A stretch of 64,000 nucleotides of DNA. Source: a bacterium (lineage in GTDB: Bacteria; Bacillota; Clostridia; Oscillospirales; Acutalibacteraceae). Under the pieces are notes generated by a model. It made no database searches. It had not been told where the DNA came from and saw only the letters and a program-made list of their open reading frames with translations. The DNA lies in NCBI GenBank assembly GCA_020625875.1, contig JAHLAX010000027.1, positions 1 to 64,000 of the forward strand. The letters run 5' to 3'. Shown here piece by piece: positions 16,721 through 25,763 of this stretch (the first letter of the stretch is position 1; every line of letters starts with the position of its first letter). Both the position numbers and the translations under genes were made by a program.

Positions 16721-19700
16721 TCAGGTAGCGTCCTCGAAGGAAGCGAGCTTCTCAAGGTGAGCGTACTTCTGCTCAGCGTACTTCTCAGCCTTCTGGAAGA
16801 GGTTCTCGGCTCTTTCGGGGAATTTACGTGAGAGAGCGTTGTAACGAACTTCGCCCATGATGAAGTCACGGTAAGAAGCTGAGGGAGCTTTGCTGTCGAG
16901 GATAAACGGATTCTTGCCCTCGTCAGCGAGACGCGGATCATAACGGAAGAGGTTCCAGTAACCAGCGTCAACAGCCTTCTGCTCTTCGAGCTGAGCGATA
17001 CCCATACCGCCCTTGATGCCGTGGTTGATACAGGGAGCGTAAGCGATGATGATGGAAGGACCGTCATAGCTTTCAGCCTCAATCATAGCCTTGAGAACCT
17101 GATTGTTGTTGGCGCCCATAGCAACCTGAGCAACGTATACATAGCCGTAGCTCATAGCAATAGCGGCGAGGTCTTTCTTCTTGACAGACTTACCCGCGGC
17201 AGCGAACTGAGCGACAGAACCTACAGGAGTAGCCTTAGAAGCCTGACCGCCTGTGTTGGAGTAAACCTCGGTATCGAATACGAGGATGTTTACGTTCTCG
17301 CCAGACGCGATTACATGGTCAAGACCGCCGAAGCCTATATCATAAGCCCAGCCGTCGCCGCCGAAGATCCACATGGACTTCTTAGCGAGCTCGTCCTTGT
17401 CAACGAGAGTCTTCTTAGCGAGCTCCTTAACAGCGTCGTCAGCCTGCTCGAGCTCAGCGATGAGAGCGTCTGTAGCGGCGCGTGAAGCGAGCGAATCGGA
17501 AAGTGTGTCAAGATAGCTCTGGCAAGCGTCCTTGAGGCTGTCCTTAGCTGTGCCAGCCTTAATCTGCTCAACATACTCTACAAGACGGTTTCTGATAGCC
17601 TTCTGACCGAGTGTCATACCGAGACCGAACTCAGCGTTGTCCTCGAACAGTGAGTTCATCCAAGCGGGACCTCTGCCTTCCTTATTAACTGTATAAGGAG
17701 TAGCGGGAGCCGAGCCGCCCCAGATTGAAGAACAACCTGTAGCGTTTGCGATAAACATTCTGTCGCCGAAGAGCTGAGTTACGAGCTTAGCGTAAGGTGT
17801 TTCACCACAACCAGCGCAAGCGCCCGAGAACTCGAGTAAGGGCTGTTTGAACTGGCTGCCCTTAACTGTAGACATCTTGAACTTATCGGCTACAGCCTGC
17901 TTGGGCTCGAGGCTTACGCCGTAATCGAATACTGCCTGATACTTTCTCTGAGTATCGATGGGCTTCATTGTGAGAGCCTTCTCACCCTTCTTGCCGGGAC
18001 ATACCTGAGCGCAAGCGCCGCAGCCTGTGCAGTCGAGGGTAGAAACTGTCATTGTGAATTTGTATTCCTTAAGACCTGTGGCAACAGCTGTCTTTGTGTC
18101 AACAGGAGCAGCGTCAACCTCAGCGTCAGTCATAATAACGGGACGGATAACAGCGTGCGGACATACGATAGCGCACTTGTTACACTGGATACAGTTGTCG
18201 GGATTCCACTCGGGAACGTCTACAGCGATACCGCGCTTCTCGAAAGCGGCGGAACCCTGAGGACATGTGCCGTCGATGTAATCAACAAAAGCGGAAACAG
18301 GAAGCTGATTACCCTTGTAAGCGTTGACGGGCTTAAGAATCTTGTTAACGTAATCAACAAGCTCGCCGCTGCCGTCAGCCTTGTCGGCTACAGCGTCGTC
18401 AACAGCGTTAGCCCAGTCAGCGGGGATTTCAACCTTCTTGAGAGCTTCCATACCTGCGTCGATAGCCGCGTAGTTCATATCTACGATAGCCTGGCCCTTC
18501 TTCATATAGGACTTCTTGGCGGCTTCCTTCATCAATTCCTTAGCGTGGTCAGCGGGAATGATGTCGGCAATCTTAAAGAACGCGGACTGGAGAATTGTAT
18601 TAACTCTGCTGCCGAGACCGATTTCTTTACCAATCTTGATAGCGTCAACTGTGTAGAAGTTAATCTTTCTCTCGGCGAGAATCTTCTTCATCTTTCCGGG
18701 AAGTCTCTTTGTGAGCTCGTCAACGTCCCAAGCGCAGTTGAGCAGGAATGAGCCGCCCTCTTTGAGGTCCTCTACGATTTCATACTTATCAACATAAGAA
18801 GGATTATGGCAGGCTACGAAGTCAGCCTTGCTTACATAATATGTAGACTTAATCGGCTTGTCACCAAAGCGCAGGTGAGATACTGTAAGACCGCCCGACT
18901 TCTTGGAGTCGTAAGCGAAGTAACCCTGAGCGTACATATCGGTGTTATCGCCGATGATTTTGATTGAGTTCTTGTTAGCGCCTACTGTACCGTCAGCACC
19001 GAGGCCCCAGAACTTACAGGATGTTGTGCCGGCGGGAGTAGTGTCGGGATTCTCAACTCTCGGGAGTGAAAGGTTAGTTACGTCATCAACGATGCCGACA
19101 GTAAATCTCTTCTTGGGAGCGTCGGACTCGGCGTTTCTGTAAACAGCAACCATATCAGCGGGAGTTGTATCCTTAGAAGCAAGACCGTAACGGCCTGTGA
19201 ATACCTTAACGTCAGAGAACTCTGAGCCGTTGATAGCGGCGAGAACGTCAAGATAGAGAGGCTCACCGATTGAGCCCGGCTCTTTTGTTCTGTCAAGAAC
19301 AGAGATAGTCTTAACAGTTTTTGGAATCTCTCTGAGCATATAATCAGCAACGAAAGGTCTGTAAAGTCTAACCTTAACGAGACCAACCTTTTCGCCGGCG
19401 GCGTTAAGGTAATCTACAACCTCTTCGATACAGTCACATACAGAACCCATAGCAACGATAACGTGCTCAGCGTCCTCTGCGCCGTAGTAGTTGAAAGGCT
19501 TGTAGTCTGTGCCGATTTTAGCGTTAACCTTGTTCATATACTCAACGCATACCTCTGGAACAGCGTCATAGTACTTGTTACAAGCTTCTCTAGCCTGGAA
19601 GAAAATATCGTCGTTCTGAGCTGTACCTCTTGTTACAGGATGCTCAGGGTTGAGGCTTCTTCTTCTGAACGCCTCTACAGCGTCCTTGTCGAGGAGCTCT

Positions 19701-20275
19701 TCGAGGTCAGCGTAATCCCATGTTTCAATCTTCTGAATCTCATGAGAAGTACGGAAACCGTCAAAGAAATGCATAAACGGAACTCTGCCCTTGATAGCTG
19801 TGAGGTGAGCGACAGCGGCGAGGTCCATACACTCCTGGGGATTGTTGGAGCAAAGCATAGCGAAACCTGTCTGGCGGCAGGCGTAAATATCGGAATGGTC
19901 ACCGAAGATAGAGAGCGCGTGAGATGTCAGCGCACGAGCGGAAACGTGAATAACTCCGGGGAGTAATTCACCCGCGATTTTATACATATTCGGAATCATA
20001 AGCAGTAAGCCCTGAGAAGCTGTATAAGTAGTTGTCAGAGCACCCGCGGCGAGTGAGCCGTGAACCGCGCCAGCGGCGCCGCCCTCGGACTGCATCTCTG
20101 TTACCTGAACAGGACGTCCGAAAATGTTAGTTCTGCCGTTGGCGGCTTCGTTATCGGTAACGTCAGCCATTACGGAAGAAGGTGTGATAGGATAGATAGC
20201 AGCAACATCTGTAAAAGCGTACGAAGCGTGAGCTACAGCTGTGTTACCATCCATGGTTTTCATTTTTCTTGCCAT
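16721..20275 (-). CDS. nifJ: Pyruvate:ferredoxin (flavodoxin) oxidoreductase
   Basis: An 1184-residue single-chain enzyme, the usual size. It converts pyruvate and CoA to acetyl-CoA and CO2, reducing ferredoxin or flavodoxin; it is central to anaerobic energy metabolism. Visible in order are the POR N-terminal domain (YPITPSSVMAD), the gamma domain, two ferredoxin-type [4Fe-4S] motifs (CIQCNKCAIVCP near 685 and CTGCGACAQVCP near 742), a further CAGCGE cluster ligand and the thiamine diphosphate domain (ATGCSSIWGG, GGDGWAYDIGFGG). GGAGG lies 8 bases before the ATG. It is monocistronic, with a promoter/operator at 20333-20361 and a strong terminator. Codon use is biased, as expected for an abundant protein. 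Confidence 0.97.
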   Translation of the reverse strand: MARKMKTMDGNTAVAHASYAFTDVAAIYPITPSSVMADVTDNEAANGRTNIFGRPVQVTEMQSEGGAAGAVHGSLAAGALTTTYTASQGLLLMIPNMYKIAGELLPGVIHVSARALTSHALSIFGDHSDIYACRQTGFAMLCSNNPQECMDLAAVAHLTAIKGRVPFMHFFDGFRTSHEIQKIETWDYADLEELLDKDAVEAFRRRSLNPEHPVTRGTAQNDDIFFQAREACNKYYDAVPEVCVEYMNKVNAKIGTDYKPFNYYGAEDAEHVIVAMGSVCDCIEEVVDYLNAAGEKVGLVKVRLYRPFVADYMLREIPKTVKTISVLDRTKEPGSIGEPLYLDVLAAINGSEFSDVKVFTGRYGLASKDTTPADMVAVYRNAESDAPKKRFTVGIVDDVTNLSLPRVENPDTTPAGTTSCKFWGLGADGTVGANKNSIKIIGDNTDMYAQGYFAYDSKKSGGLTVSHLRFGDKPIKSTYYVSKADFVACHNPSYVDKYEIVEDLKEGGSFLLNCAWDVDELTKRLPGKMKKILAERKINFYTVDAIKIGKEIGLGSRVNTILQSAFFKIADIIPADHAKELMKEAAKKSYMKKGQAIVDMNYAAIDAGMEALKKVEIPADWANAVDDAVADKADGSGELVDYVNKILKPVNAYKGNQLPVSAFVDYIDGTCPQGSAAFEKRGIAVDVPEWNPDNCIQCNKCAIVCPHAVIRPVIMTDAEVDAAPVDTKTAVATGLKEYKFTMTVSTLDCTGCGACAQVCPGKKGEKALTMKPIDTQRKYQAVFDYGVSLEPKQAVADKFKMSTVKGSQFKQPLLEFSGACAGCGETPYAKLVTQLFGDRMFIANATGCSSIWGGSAPATPYTVNKEGRGPAWMNSLFEDNAEFGLGMTLGQKAIRNRLVEYVEQIKAGTAKDSLKDACQSYLDTLSDSLASRAATDALIAELEQADDAVKELAKKTLVDKDELAKKSMWIFGGDGWAYDIGFGGLDHVIASGENVNILVFDTEVYSNTGGQASKATPVGSVAQFAAAGKSVKKKDLAAIAMSYGYVYVAQVAMGANNNQVLKAMIEAESYDGPSIIIAYAPCINHGIKGGMGIAQLEEQKAVDAGYWNLFRYDPRLADEGKNPFILDSKAPSASYRDFIMGEVRYNALSRKFPERAENLFQKAEKYAEQKYAHLEKLASFEDAT

Positions 20276-20332
20276 TTAAATGTCCTCCTTAAAATATTGA
20301 ACAAATATGATAAACATATTAAATCACTCTAT

Positions 20333-20361
20333 ATTTTATCACTAAACAAGCCGCTTGTAAA
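20333..20361 (-). promoter_or_regulatory. nifJ promoter with embedded palindromic operator
   Basis: On the minus strand: TTTACA (20361-20356), a 17-base spacer and TAAAAT (20338-20333). A perfect inverted repeat, ACAAGC-N-GCTTGT (20346-20358), overlaps the -35 and fills most of the spacer, which is where a repressor would block RNA polymerase. The binding protein is unknown. Confidence 0.6.
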
Positions 20362-20445
20362 GTATATATACGATAAATTTCTACAGTTTTTTAGGTTTTT
20401 GACAAGTTCGTTTGCTAAAGTTGTCACTGACAGTCTTTACCGAAC

Positions 20446-20469
20446 AAAAAACGGCTCCCGAAGGAGCCG
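20446..20469 (-). terminator. Terminator of the mrp gene
   Basis: On the minus strand, stem CGGCTCC/GGAGCCG with a TTCG loop (20452-20469) is followed by TTTTTT. It lies 18 bases beyond the mrp stop. Confidence 0.9.
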
Positions 20470-20486
20470 CGTTAATTGCGAATATA

Positions 20487-21308
20487 TTAAAGCTTTTCAA
20501 GCTCGTCGCACGCGCTGTCGACCAAGCCGTCCTCAATCATCTCAACCATACCCTTGTCCACAGCGGCGGCAAGCTTGGGGTTGATTGGGAGTTTTGCTAG
20601 CACCTTGGTGCCGAAGCGCTCGGCAACCTCGTCAATCTTGCTTTCGCCGTAGATGTTGTGGCGCTTGCCGCAGTCGGGGCATTCAAAGTAGCTCATATTT
20701 TCGACAACGCCTATAATCGGAACGTTCATCATCTTAGCCATTTTAACCGCCTTTTCGACAATCATCGAAACCAAATCCTGAGGTGAGGTCACGATGATAA
20801 TGCCGTCAACGGGTATACTCTGAAAAACCGTCAGGGCGACGTCGCCCGTTCCGGGGGGCATATCGACAAACATATAGTCCTCGTCAGCCCAGATTACGTC
20901 TGTCCAGAACTGTTTAACCGTACCCGAAATCAGCGAGCCGCGCCAGATTACGGGGTCGGTCTCGTTTTCGAGCAAAAGGTTAATCGACATAACGTCAATA
21001 CCTGTTTTTGTGGTGACGGGGAAGATTCCGAAGTCGTTGCCCTTGGCTCTCTCGTGAATATTAAAAGCCTTGGGTATTGACGGTCCTGTAATATCGGCGT
21101 CGAGTATAGCGGTTTTAAAGCCGCGGCGTTTCATTGTAACGGCTAAGGCGGAGGTAACAAGACTTTTGCCTACGCCGCCCTTGCCCGATATTACTCCGAT
21201 AACTTTTTTAACGGAGCTCATTTCATGTAGGTTTTCGCGCAAATCCTGAGGCGCTGTTCTGCTGTCGCAGTTCTGAACGCAGGATTCGCAGTTATGGTCG
21301 CATCCCAT
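20487..21308 (-). CDS. Mrp/NBP35-family ATP-binding protein (Fe-S carrier)
   Basis: A 273-residue P-loop ATPase. It has the deviant Walker A GKGGVGKS near residue 36, DADITGPSIP, and DMPPGTGD as the Walker B region. The N-terminal CDHNCESCVQNC and the later C-x2-C (CPDCGKRH near 217) are cysteine motifs of the Mrp/NBP35 scaffold that binds and passes on [4Fe-4S] clusters. The start at 21308 is set by the AAAGGAG site. It may supply Fe-S clusters to abundant enzymes such as the neighbouring nifJ product; that link is inference from proximity. It follows the zinc-ribbon gene by 13 bases. Confidence 0.92.
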   Translation of the reverse strand: MGCDHNCESCVQNCDSRTAPQDLRENLHEMSSVKKVIGVISGKGGVGKSLVTSALAVTMKRRGFKTAILDADITGPSIPKAFNIHERAKGNDFGIFPVTTKTGIDVMSINLLLENETDPVIWRGSLISGTVKQFWTDVIWADEDYMFVDMPPGTGDVALTVFQSIPVDGIIIVTSPQDLVSMIVEKAVKMAKMMNVPIIGVVENMSYFECPDCGKRHNIYGESKIDEVAERFGTKVLAKLPINPKLAAAVDKGMVEMIEDGLVDSACDELEKL

Positions 21309-21321
21309 TTCTTTTTCTCCT

Positions 21322-22563
21322 TTATTCCGCTGAAATTGAATCAAGAACAGAATTCAAATCCTTGTTCTTTTCGATATAGTTTTTCTGGGCTTCTTCGTCG
21401 CTCTCGTCAAACTGAATATCGGTAGGCGTTGTGATTACAATCTTCTTGGTCTGGTCGGAGTTATAGAAAACTCTCTTTACGCCTGTGAGGTTGTCCGCCT
21501 CGGTATCGTCCGCGTCAAAAACATAGATTGTGGCAAGCTTACCCATATTGGACATCTTATAGTTATAGTCCTCATAATATGTGGTATAGTTTTTGCCCTT
21601 AACCTCTGTTACACCGCTCTGCCAGCTCTGCGGCAGCTCGATAGTATATGTGCCGTTGTCAACCTTTTTTCTGGTATCGTTTTCGTCTTTGGTCTCTGTC
21701 GGCTCGGTCTTTTTGGTGTTACCTGTATTATCGTTTTTGTCTGATGTCGCGGGGTTTGTATCATCGCTCGCGGATGATTCGCTTGTTTCGGCGGTAGTGG
21801 CGTAGTTGATGCCTATGCCCTCAAACGCGTCGCGTGTGCACTGTCCGAGCGGGAGCTGATTCTGAACGTTGAACGCCTCCTGAGAAACATAATAAACTGT
21901 TTCGTCATCAACACTCGGAAGCACCTGTGTTCTTACGTTTTCTTCCTCACTCTCATAGAAATAAACCGTCTTTGCCTTTGTGGGTATTGAAATCTCCCAG
22001 AGTGAATCGTGGTCGGCGCAGGGAGTACAGGTCTTTTTCGTTTCTTTGTTATTTATCGTATAAGAAACACAGACGTCGTTGCTCCAGTTATATACTGTTC
22101 CGTCAGTCGCGACCAAGTCAATTTCAGAATTCGGCTTATCGAAATAGATAGTAAAATTATTGTCTGCTTTTTTACCCGAATCGAAAACTCCGTTAAAAAT
22201 GCAGAAGCAAACAGCTCCGATAGCGCCCAGTACCAGAACCACAACAACCGCGATAATAATAGCTTTTCTGTTTCTTTTCTTATAAGCCTGAGCTCGACGG
22301 TTGTCCATCTCATAATAAGGCTCAGCTATATCCTCATCGCCATAGTCAACTCTTTCGTCGGGGGTTGTATGTCTCGAGCCGTGAGAATCGTCGGGAACAA
22401 CAAAATCCTCGTCCTTCTCAAATTTTACAATCGGATCGCGTCCTTCGTTGTCGTTTTCTTCGACATTAACTACGTCGGGAATCTGAACTTCTCCGCATAC
22501 GTAGCAAACCTTTTCGTTGTCGCCTAAAAAGGCGCCGCAGTTAGAACATCTTCTTTTTTCCAT
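21322..22563 (-). CDS. Zinc-ribbon membrane protein of unknown function
   Basis: A 413-residue protein. It begins with a zinc ribbon (CSNCGAFLGDNEKVCYVCG), continues with a charged acidic cytoplasmic region and a single membrane helix (about residues 103-125: AIIIAVVVVLVLGAIGAVCFCIF), and ends in a large extracytoplasmic domain. A Ser/Thr/Glu/Asp-rich linker sits near 275-320. The C-terminal 95 residues look like a small folded domain of unknown type. ATG at 22563 is preferred because AAGGTG precedes it. It lies between a similar-topology gene upstream and mrp downstream. Confidence 0.75.
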   Translation of the reverse strand: MEKRRCSNCGAFLGDNEKVCYVCGEVQIPDVVNVEENDNEGRDPIVKFEKDEDFVVPDDSHGSRHTTPDERVDYGDEDIAEPYYEMDNRRAQAYKKRNRKAIIIAVVVVLVLGAIGAVCFCIFNGVFDSGKKADNNFTIYFDKPNSEIDLVATDGTVYNWSNDVCVSYTINNKETKKTCTPCADHDSLWEISIPTKAKTVYFYESEEENVRTQVLPSVDDETVYYVSQEAFNVQNQLPLGQCTRDAFEGIGINYATTAETSESSASDDTNPATSDKNDNTGNTKKTEPTETKDENDTRKKVDNGTYTIELPQSWQSGVTEVKGKNYTTYYEDYNYKMSNMGKLATIYVFDADDTEADNLTGVKRVFYNSDQTKKIVITTPTDIQFDESDEEAQKNYIEKNKDLNSVLDSISAE

Positions 22564-22581
22564 ATTTTTCACCTTAAATTT

Positions 22582-23256
22582 TTAATTTGCCTGTTTTTCT
22601 GTCTCTTTGGATTCTTCAGACGACGGCTGCTGTTCTTCTGATTCGGATTCGGGTTCCGATTCGCTTTCGGGCTCTGTTTTTGATTCAGGCTCGGTGGTTG
22701 CGGCAGTTGTCGTCTCGGGCGGTTTGGTTGTCTGAGGTTGAGTTGTCGCCTCAGTTTCTGTTTCGGTTTCGTATGTTTCTTCCGTATACGTCTCGGTATA
22801 CTCCTCGGTGGGTTTTGTGGTCGCTGATGTAGTCGGCTTAGTTGCCTTTTTTACAGGTTTTTTCGCTGGAGTTCCCGAACAACCTTTCATTACCAAAAAA
22901 ATCACGACAATCGCCGCGATAACAGCCACAGAGATTGACACGGCTATTATAACAGGTTTCTTTTTACTCTTTTGTCTTTTTTTGTCGTTCTTTCGAGCTG
23001 TTTTCTTAGATGTTTTTGGCGCTGTTTTTTTATCATATTTGTCATAATCGTCATATTGATAATCGGGCGCGGCGTGCTCGGGTACATATTCTTCGGGCTC
23101 TACCATATCAAAACCGTCGCCGTATTCATCGACAACAGGTTCTTCCTCAGGCTCGGAGATGTTTTCTTCAAAACCGTTTATATCAACCTCTTGGTCTTCA
23201 GCTTCATAATTATTCGCGTTGAAAACCTTGGTATTAAAGTCGTTATTATCTGCCAT
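22582..23256 (-). CDS. Single-pass membrane protein with Thr/Glu-rich extracellular tail
   Basis: A 224-residue protein. The first 80 residues are strongly acidic with several Tyr/Asp motifs, followed by a Lys/Arg-rich segment, a membrane helix (about 105-128) and a tail made almost wholly of Thr, Glu, Ser and Pro repeats. The charge layout puts the acidic part inside the cell. The start at 23256 follows AAGGAAGGTG. It resembles the neighbouring gene downstream in topology. Function not recognised; a sensor or stalk-like role is possible. Confidence 0.7.
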   Translation of the reverse strand: MADNNDFNTKVFNANNYEAEDQEVDINGFEENISEPEEEPVVDEYGDGFDMVEPEEYVPEHAAPDYQYDDYDKYDKKTAPKTSKKTARKNDKKRQKSKKKPVIIAVSISVAVIAAIVVIFLVMKGCSGTPAKKPVKKATKPTTSATTKPTEEYTETYTEETYETETETEATTQPQTTKPPETTTAATTEPESKTEPESESEPESESEEQQPSSEESKETEKQAN

Positions 23257-23284
23257 ATCAATCACCTTCCTTGCTATATATTTT

Positions 23285-23314
23285 TATAACAAAAGCGGAG
23301 CGTCGCTCCGCTTT
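23285..23314 (-). terminator. Hairpin after the 196-residue membrane-protein gene
   Basis: A 10-bp stem AAAGCGGAGC/GCTCCGCTTT with a 3-base loop (23292-23314) and a moderate T-rich tail on the minus strand. It separates two minus-strand genes, so it may only partly stop transcription. Confidence 0.6.
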
Positions 23315-23320
23315 ATGTAA

Positions 23321-23911
23321 TTACTCCGCTGTTTCTTCTGTTTCCTCAACAGCGTCTACCGCTTCGGCGGCAACACCTTCTACAACAATTTCGTCAATTG
23401 TTTCTTCTTCGGGCTCTTCTTCCTCTTTTTCGAGGTCAGCTTCTACTCCACCCTCAAGCACAGTGGTTTCTTCATCTTCAGGGGCTTGCTCAGGATCTTC
23501 CTGCGTATCTTCCGCGGCGGTTTCAAAACCGCTGAGGAATGTGTAAGGAATGCCGTAGCCTAAAGCCAGCGCCGCCATATACGCTACTATCGGAGCGCCC
23601 GCAACCTGCTCATGAAGCGGGAAAAAGCTGAAAATTGAAGCAAGAATTATATAAAGTGTAGGTAAATCGAGAAGAATCAGTGTTATAATACTGAATCTCT
23701 TTATTGCTTTTCCTTCGCCTACTCGGGTAGCGTAGAATACCAGCAATCCGAAGATTACAAGAATCGCTGCCGTAACAGCCGCTTTAGCTATATCGCCGCC
23801 CAGAGACTCAGCGAACTGGGCGAAGAAATAACCGCATACGATATAGGCAAGCATCAAAAATGCCGAGAAAAACAGATTTACATTTTCACGTTTTGAATTT
23901 TTCTTTTTCAT
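23321..23911 (-). CDS. Multi-pass membrane protein with acidic C-terminal tail
   Basis: A 196-residue protein with four predicted membrane helices in the first 130 residues. It ends in a 65-residue tail dominated by Glu, Asp, Val and Ala, which should be cytoplasmic or at the surface depending on orientation. The start at 23911 (MKKKNSKRENVNLF) is set by GGAG 9 bases upstream; the gene starts 25 bases after prmA. Not recognised. It is the first of three consecutive membrane proteins with low-complexity charged regions. Confidence 0.68.
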   Translation of the reverse strand: MKKKNSKRENVNLFFSAFLMLAYIVCGYFFAQFAESLGGDIAKAAVTAAILVIFGLLVFYATRVGEGKAIKRFSIITLILLDLPTLYIILASIFSFFPLHEQVAGAPIVAYMAALALGYGIPYTFLSGFETAAEDTQEDPEQAPEDEETTVLEGGVEADLEKEEEEPEEETIDEIVVEGVAAEAVDAVEETEETAE

Positions 23912-23936
23912 AGTTTTGTTCTCCATTCGTTTTTCG

Positions 23937-24857
23937 TTATTTAAGCTTGGCGGCGAGACATACCCAACCGTTATCCTCAATTCGTTCGATTATTTCAAAC
24001 TCATCTGAAACGGCGGTCTGAACCTCATCGCCTCGGGTGTCAATTATTCCGCTCATAATATAAACTGTATCGGAATCCATAAATTCTTTGACACCTTTTG
24101 ATAAACATATTATAGCATCTGCTACGATATTTGCAACAATTAAATTATATTTTCCGCTGATTTTTTCGGTGAGGTCACCCTCAACGGCGGTGAATCTGTC
24201 GCTTACGCCGTTTATTTCGGCGTTTTCCGCGGCGGTTCTGACGGCGGTTTCGTCAATATCAACTCCAACCGCGCTTTTTGCCCCGAGCAACAGCGACGCT
24301 ATAGCTAGAATGCCGCTTCCACAGCCTACGTCGAGCACTGTATCGCCTTTTTTAAGATACTTTTCAATCGTTTCAAGACACAGCCTTGTAGTTTCGTGAC
24401 TGCCTGTTCCGAACGCAAGCCCAGGGTCAATATTGAGTACAACTCGATCGCCCGCGTCATAATCATCTCGCCAAGTGGGACGGATAAGGAGCCTTTCGCC
24501 GATGGGAGTCGGGTTAAAAAACTTTTTCCAATTGTTGCGCCAATCCTCCTCGAGCGTCGCGGAGGTATCGATTTTGTGGGCTATTTTTTCGGCTGTAAAT
24601 CTTTCGGACAAAAAGGCAAGAGCCTCAGACGGATTGACGTCGGATTCAAGATAGATATGAATGAACGCTTCTTTTCTATCCTTTTTCAGCAAATCCTCGT
24701 CTATCAAATCTATATGAGCAATCGCCTTGACCTGTTCCTCGAGAGCCGAGTAATCCTCTATATAAATACCGTACGGAACTACCATATTGGCTATATCGGA
24801 CGCTTTATCAATATCATCGGCGTCTACCGAAATCTTAATCTCTGTCCATTCTGCCAT
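23937..24857 (-). CDS. prmA: Ribosomal protein L11 methyltransferase
   Basis: A 306-residue SAM-dependent methyltransferase that trimethylates lysines and the N-terminus of ribosomal protein L11. It has the family N-terminal substrate-recognition domain (about 1-100), then FGTGSHETTRLCL, the SAM-binding DVGCGSGILAIA, VDIDETAV and the catalytic-region NIVADAI. The start at 24857 follows GGAGG by 8 bases. It is the first gene of the minus-strand group that continues into the three membrane proteins. Confidence 0.95.
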   Translation of the reverse strand: MAEWTEIKISVDADDIDKASDIANMVVPYGIYIEDYSALEEQVKAIAHIDLIDEDLLKKDRKEAFIHIYLESDVNPSEALAFLSERFTAEKIAHKIDTSATLEEDWRNNWKKFFNPTPIGERLLIRPTWRDDYDAGDRVVLNIDPGLAFGTGSHETTRLCLETIEKYLKKGDTVLDVGCGSGILAIASLLLGAKSAVGVDIDETAVRTAAENAEINGVSDRFTAVEGDLTEKISGKYNLIVANIVADAIICLSKGVKEFMDSDTVYIMSGIIDTRGDEVQTAVSDEFEIIERIEDNGWVCLAAKLK

Positions 24858-24997
24858 AATACCGCCTCCTTCATTAAATCTATACAATTATATAATATCA
24901 TAAAAAAATTTACAAGTTTAATTAAAAAAGTCTTTTAATTCAAATTAAAATATGGTAGAATTATTATGTATGATTATTTTGATTAAGGGTGATAAAT

Positions 24998-25759
24998 TTG
25001 GCTAAGGTAATTGCGGTAGCTAACCAGAAAGGCGGCGTAGGCAAAACCACAACAGCGGTAAACCTCGCGGCATGCCTGGGAGCTATGGGTAAACACACCC
25101 TGCTTATTGACGTTGACCCTCAGGGCAACGCGACCAGCGGTGTGGCTGTTGACAAAAGACAGCTTACCAAATCTACTTACAACATTCTCGTGGGCGGCGC
25201 GACAGCCGAACAGTGTCTTTTTTCTACACAATATGAGAATCTTCACATTATACCGAGTTCTTTGAATCTGGCGGCGGCTGAGCTTGAAATCGCCGAAAAA
25301 GACCACCGCGAATCAATCCTCAAAAACGCCGTTCTTCCGATTAAATTCAATTACGATTATATTTTAATAGACTGTCCTCCGTCGCTGGGACTCATCACGG
25401 CTAACGCGCTGACTTTGGCGGACACTATTCTTGTGCCCATACAGTGCGAATATTACGCGCTCGAGGGTCTTTCACAGCTGATGTCGACAGTCCGCCGTGT
25501 AAAAAGACAGTACAACTCGTCTCTGGAGCTCGAGGGTGTGCTGCTGACAATGTATGACGGCAGACTTAATCTGACGCAGCAGGTTGTTGAGGAAGTAAAA
25601 AAATTCTTTCCGCGCAAGGTTTTCAAGACCGTTATTCCGCGCGGCGTAAGGCTTTCGGAGGCTCCGTCCTTCGGAATGCCCGTAATTTACTATGATAAAT
25701 CCTGCAAGGGCGCGCTGGCGTACAGCGAGCTTGCGGCTGAAATTGTGAGCAAGGGGTGA
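24998..25759 (+). CDS. soj: Chromosome partitioning ATPase ParA (Soj)
   Basis: A 253-residue ParA/Soj ATPase. The deviant Walker A NQKGGVGKTT lies at residues 9-18, DVDPQGNATSG follows, and Walker B is IDCPPSLG. With ParB it drives origin segregation and, in Bacillus, regulates DnaA. TTG at 24998 fits the AAGGGTGAT ribosome-binding site; the alternative GTG at 24989 has none. parB follows by 4 bases. In Bacillus soj lies right after noc; here it is about 11 kb from noc and in the opposite orientation. Confidence 0.93.
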   Translation: MAKVIAVANQKGGVGKTTTAVNLAACLGAMGKHTLLIDVDPQGNATSGVAVDKRQLTKSTYNILVGGATAEQCLFSTQYENLHIIPSSLNLAAAELEIAEKDHRESILKNAVLPIKFNYDYILIDCPPSLGLITANALTLADTILVPIQCEYYALEGLSQLMSTVRRVKRQYNSSLELEGVLLTMYDGRLNLTQQVVEEVKKFFPRKVFKTVIPRGVRLSEAPSFGMPVIYYDKSCKGALAYSELAAEIVSKG

Positions 25760-25763
25760 GAGT

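Noticed and set aside
16721..20275. Several open frames opposite nifJ on the plus strand
   Set aside because: They are antisense shadows of a strongly codon-biased gene and lack ribosome-binding sites.
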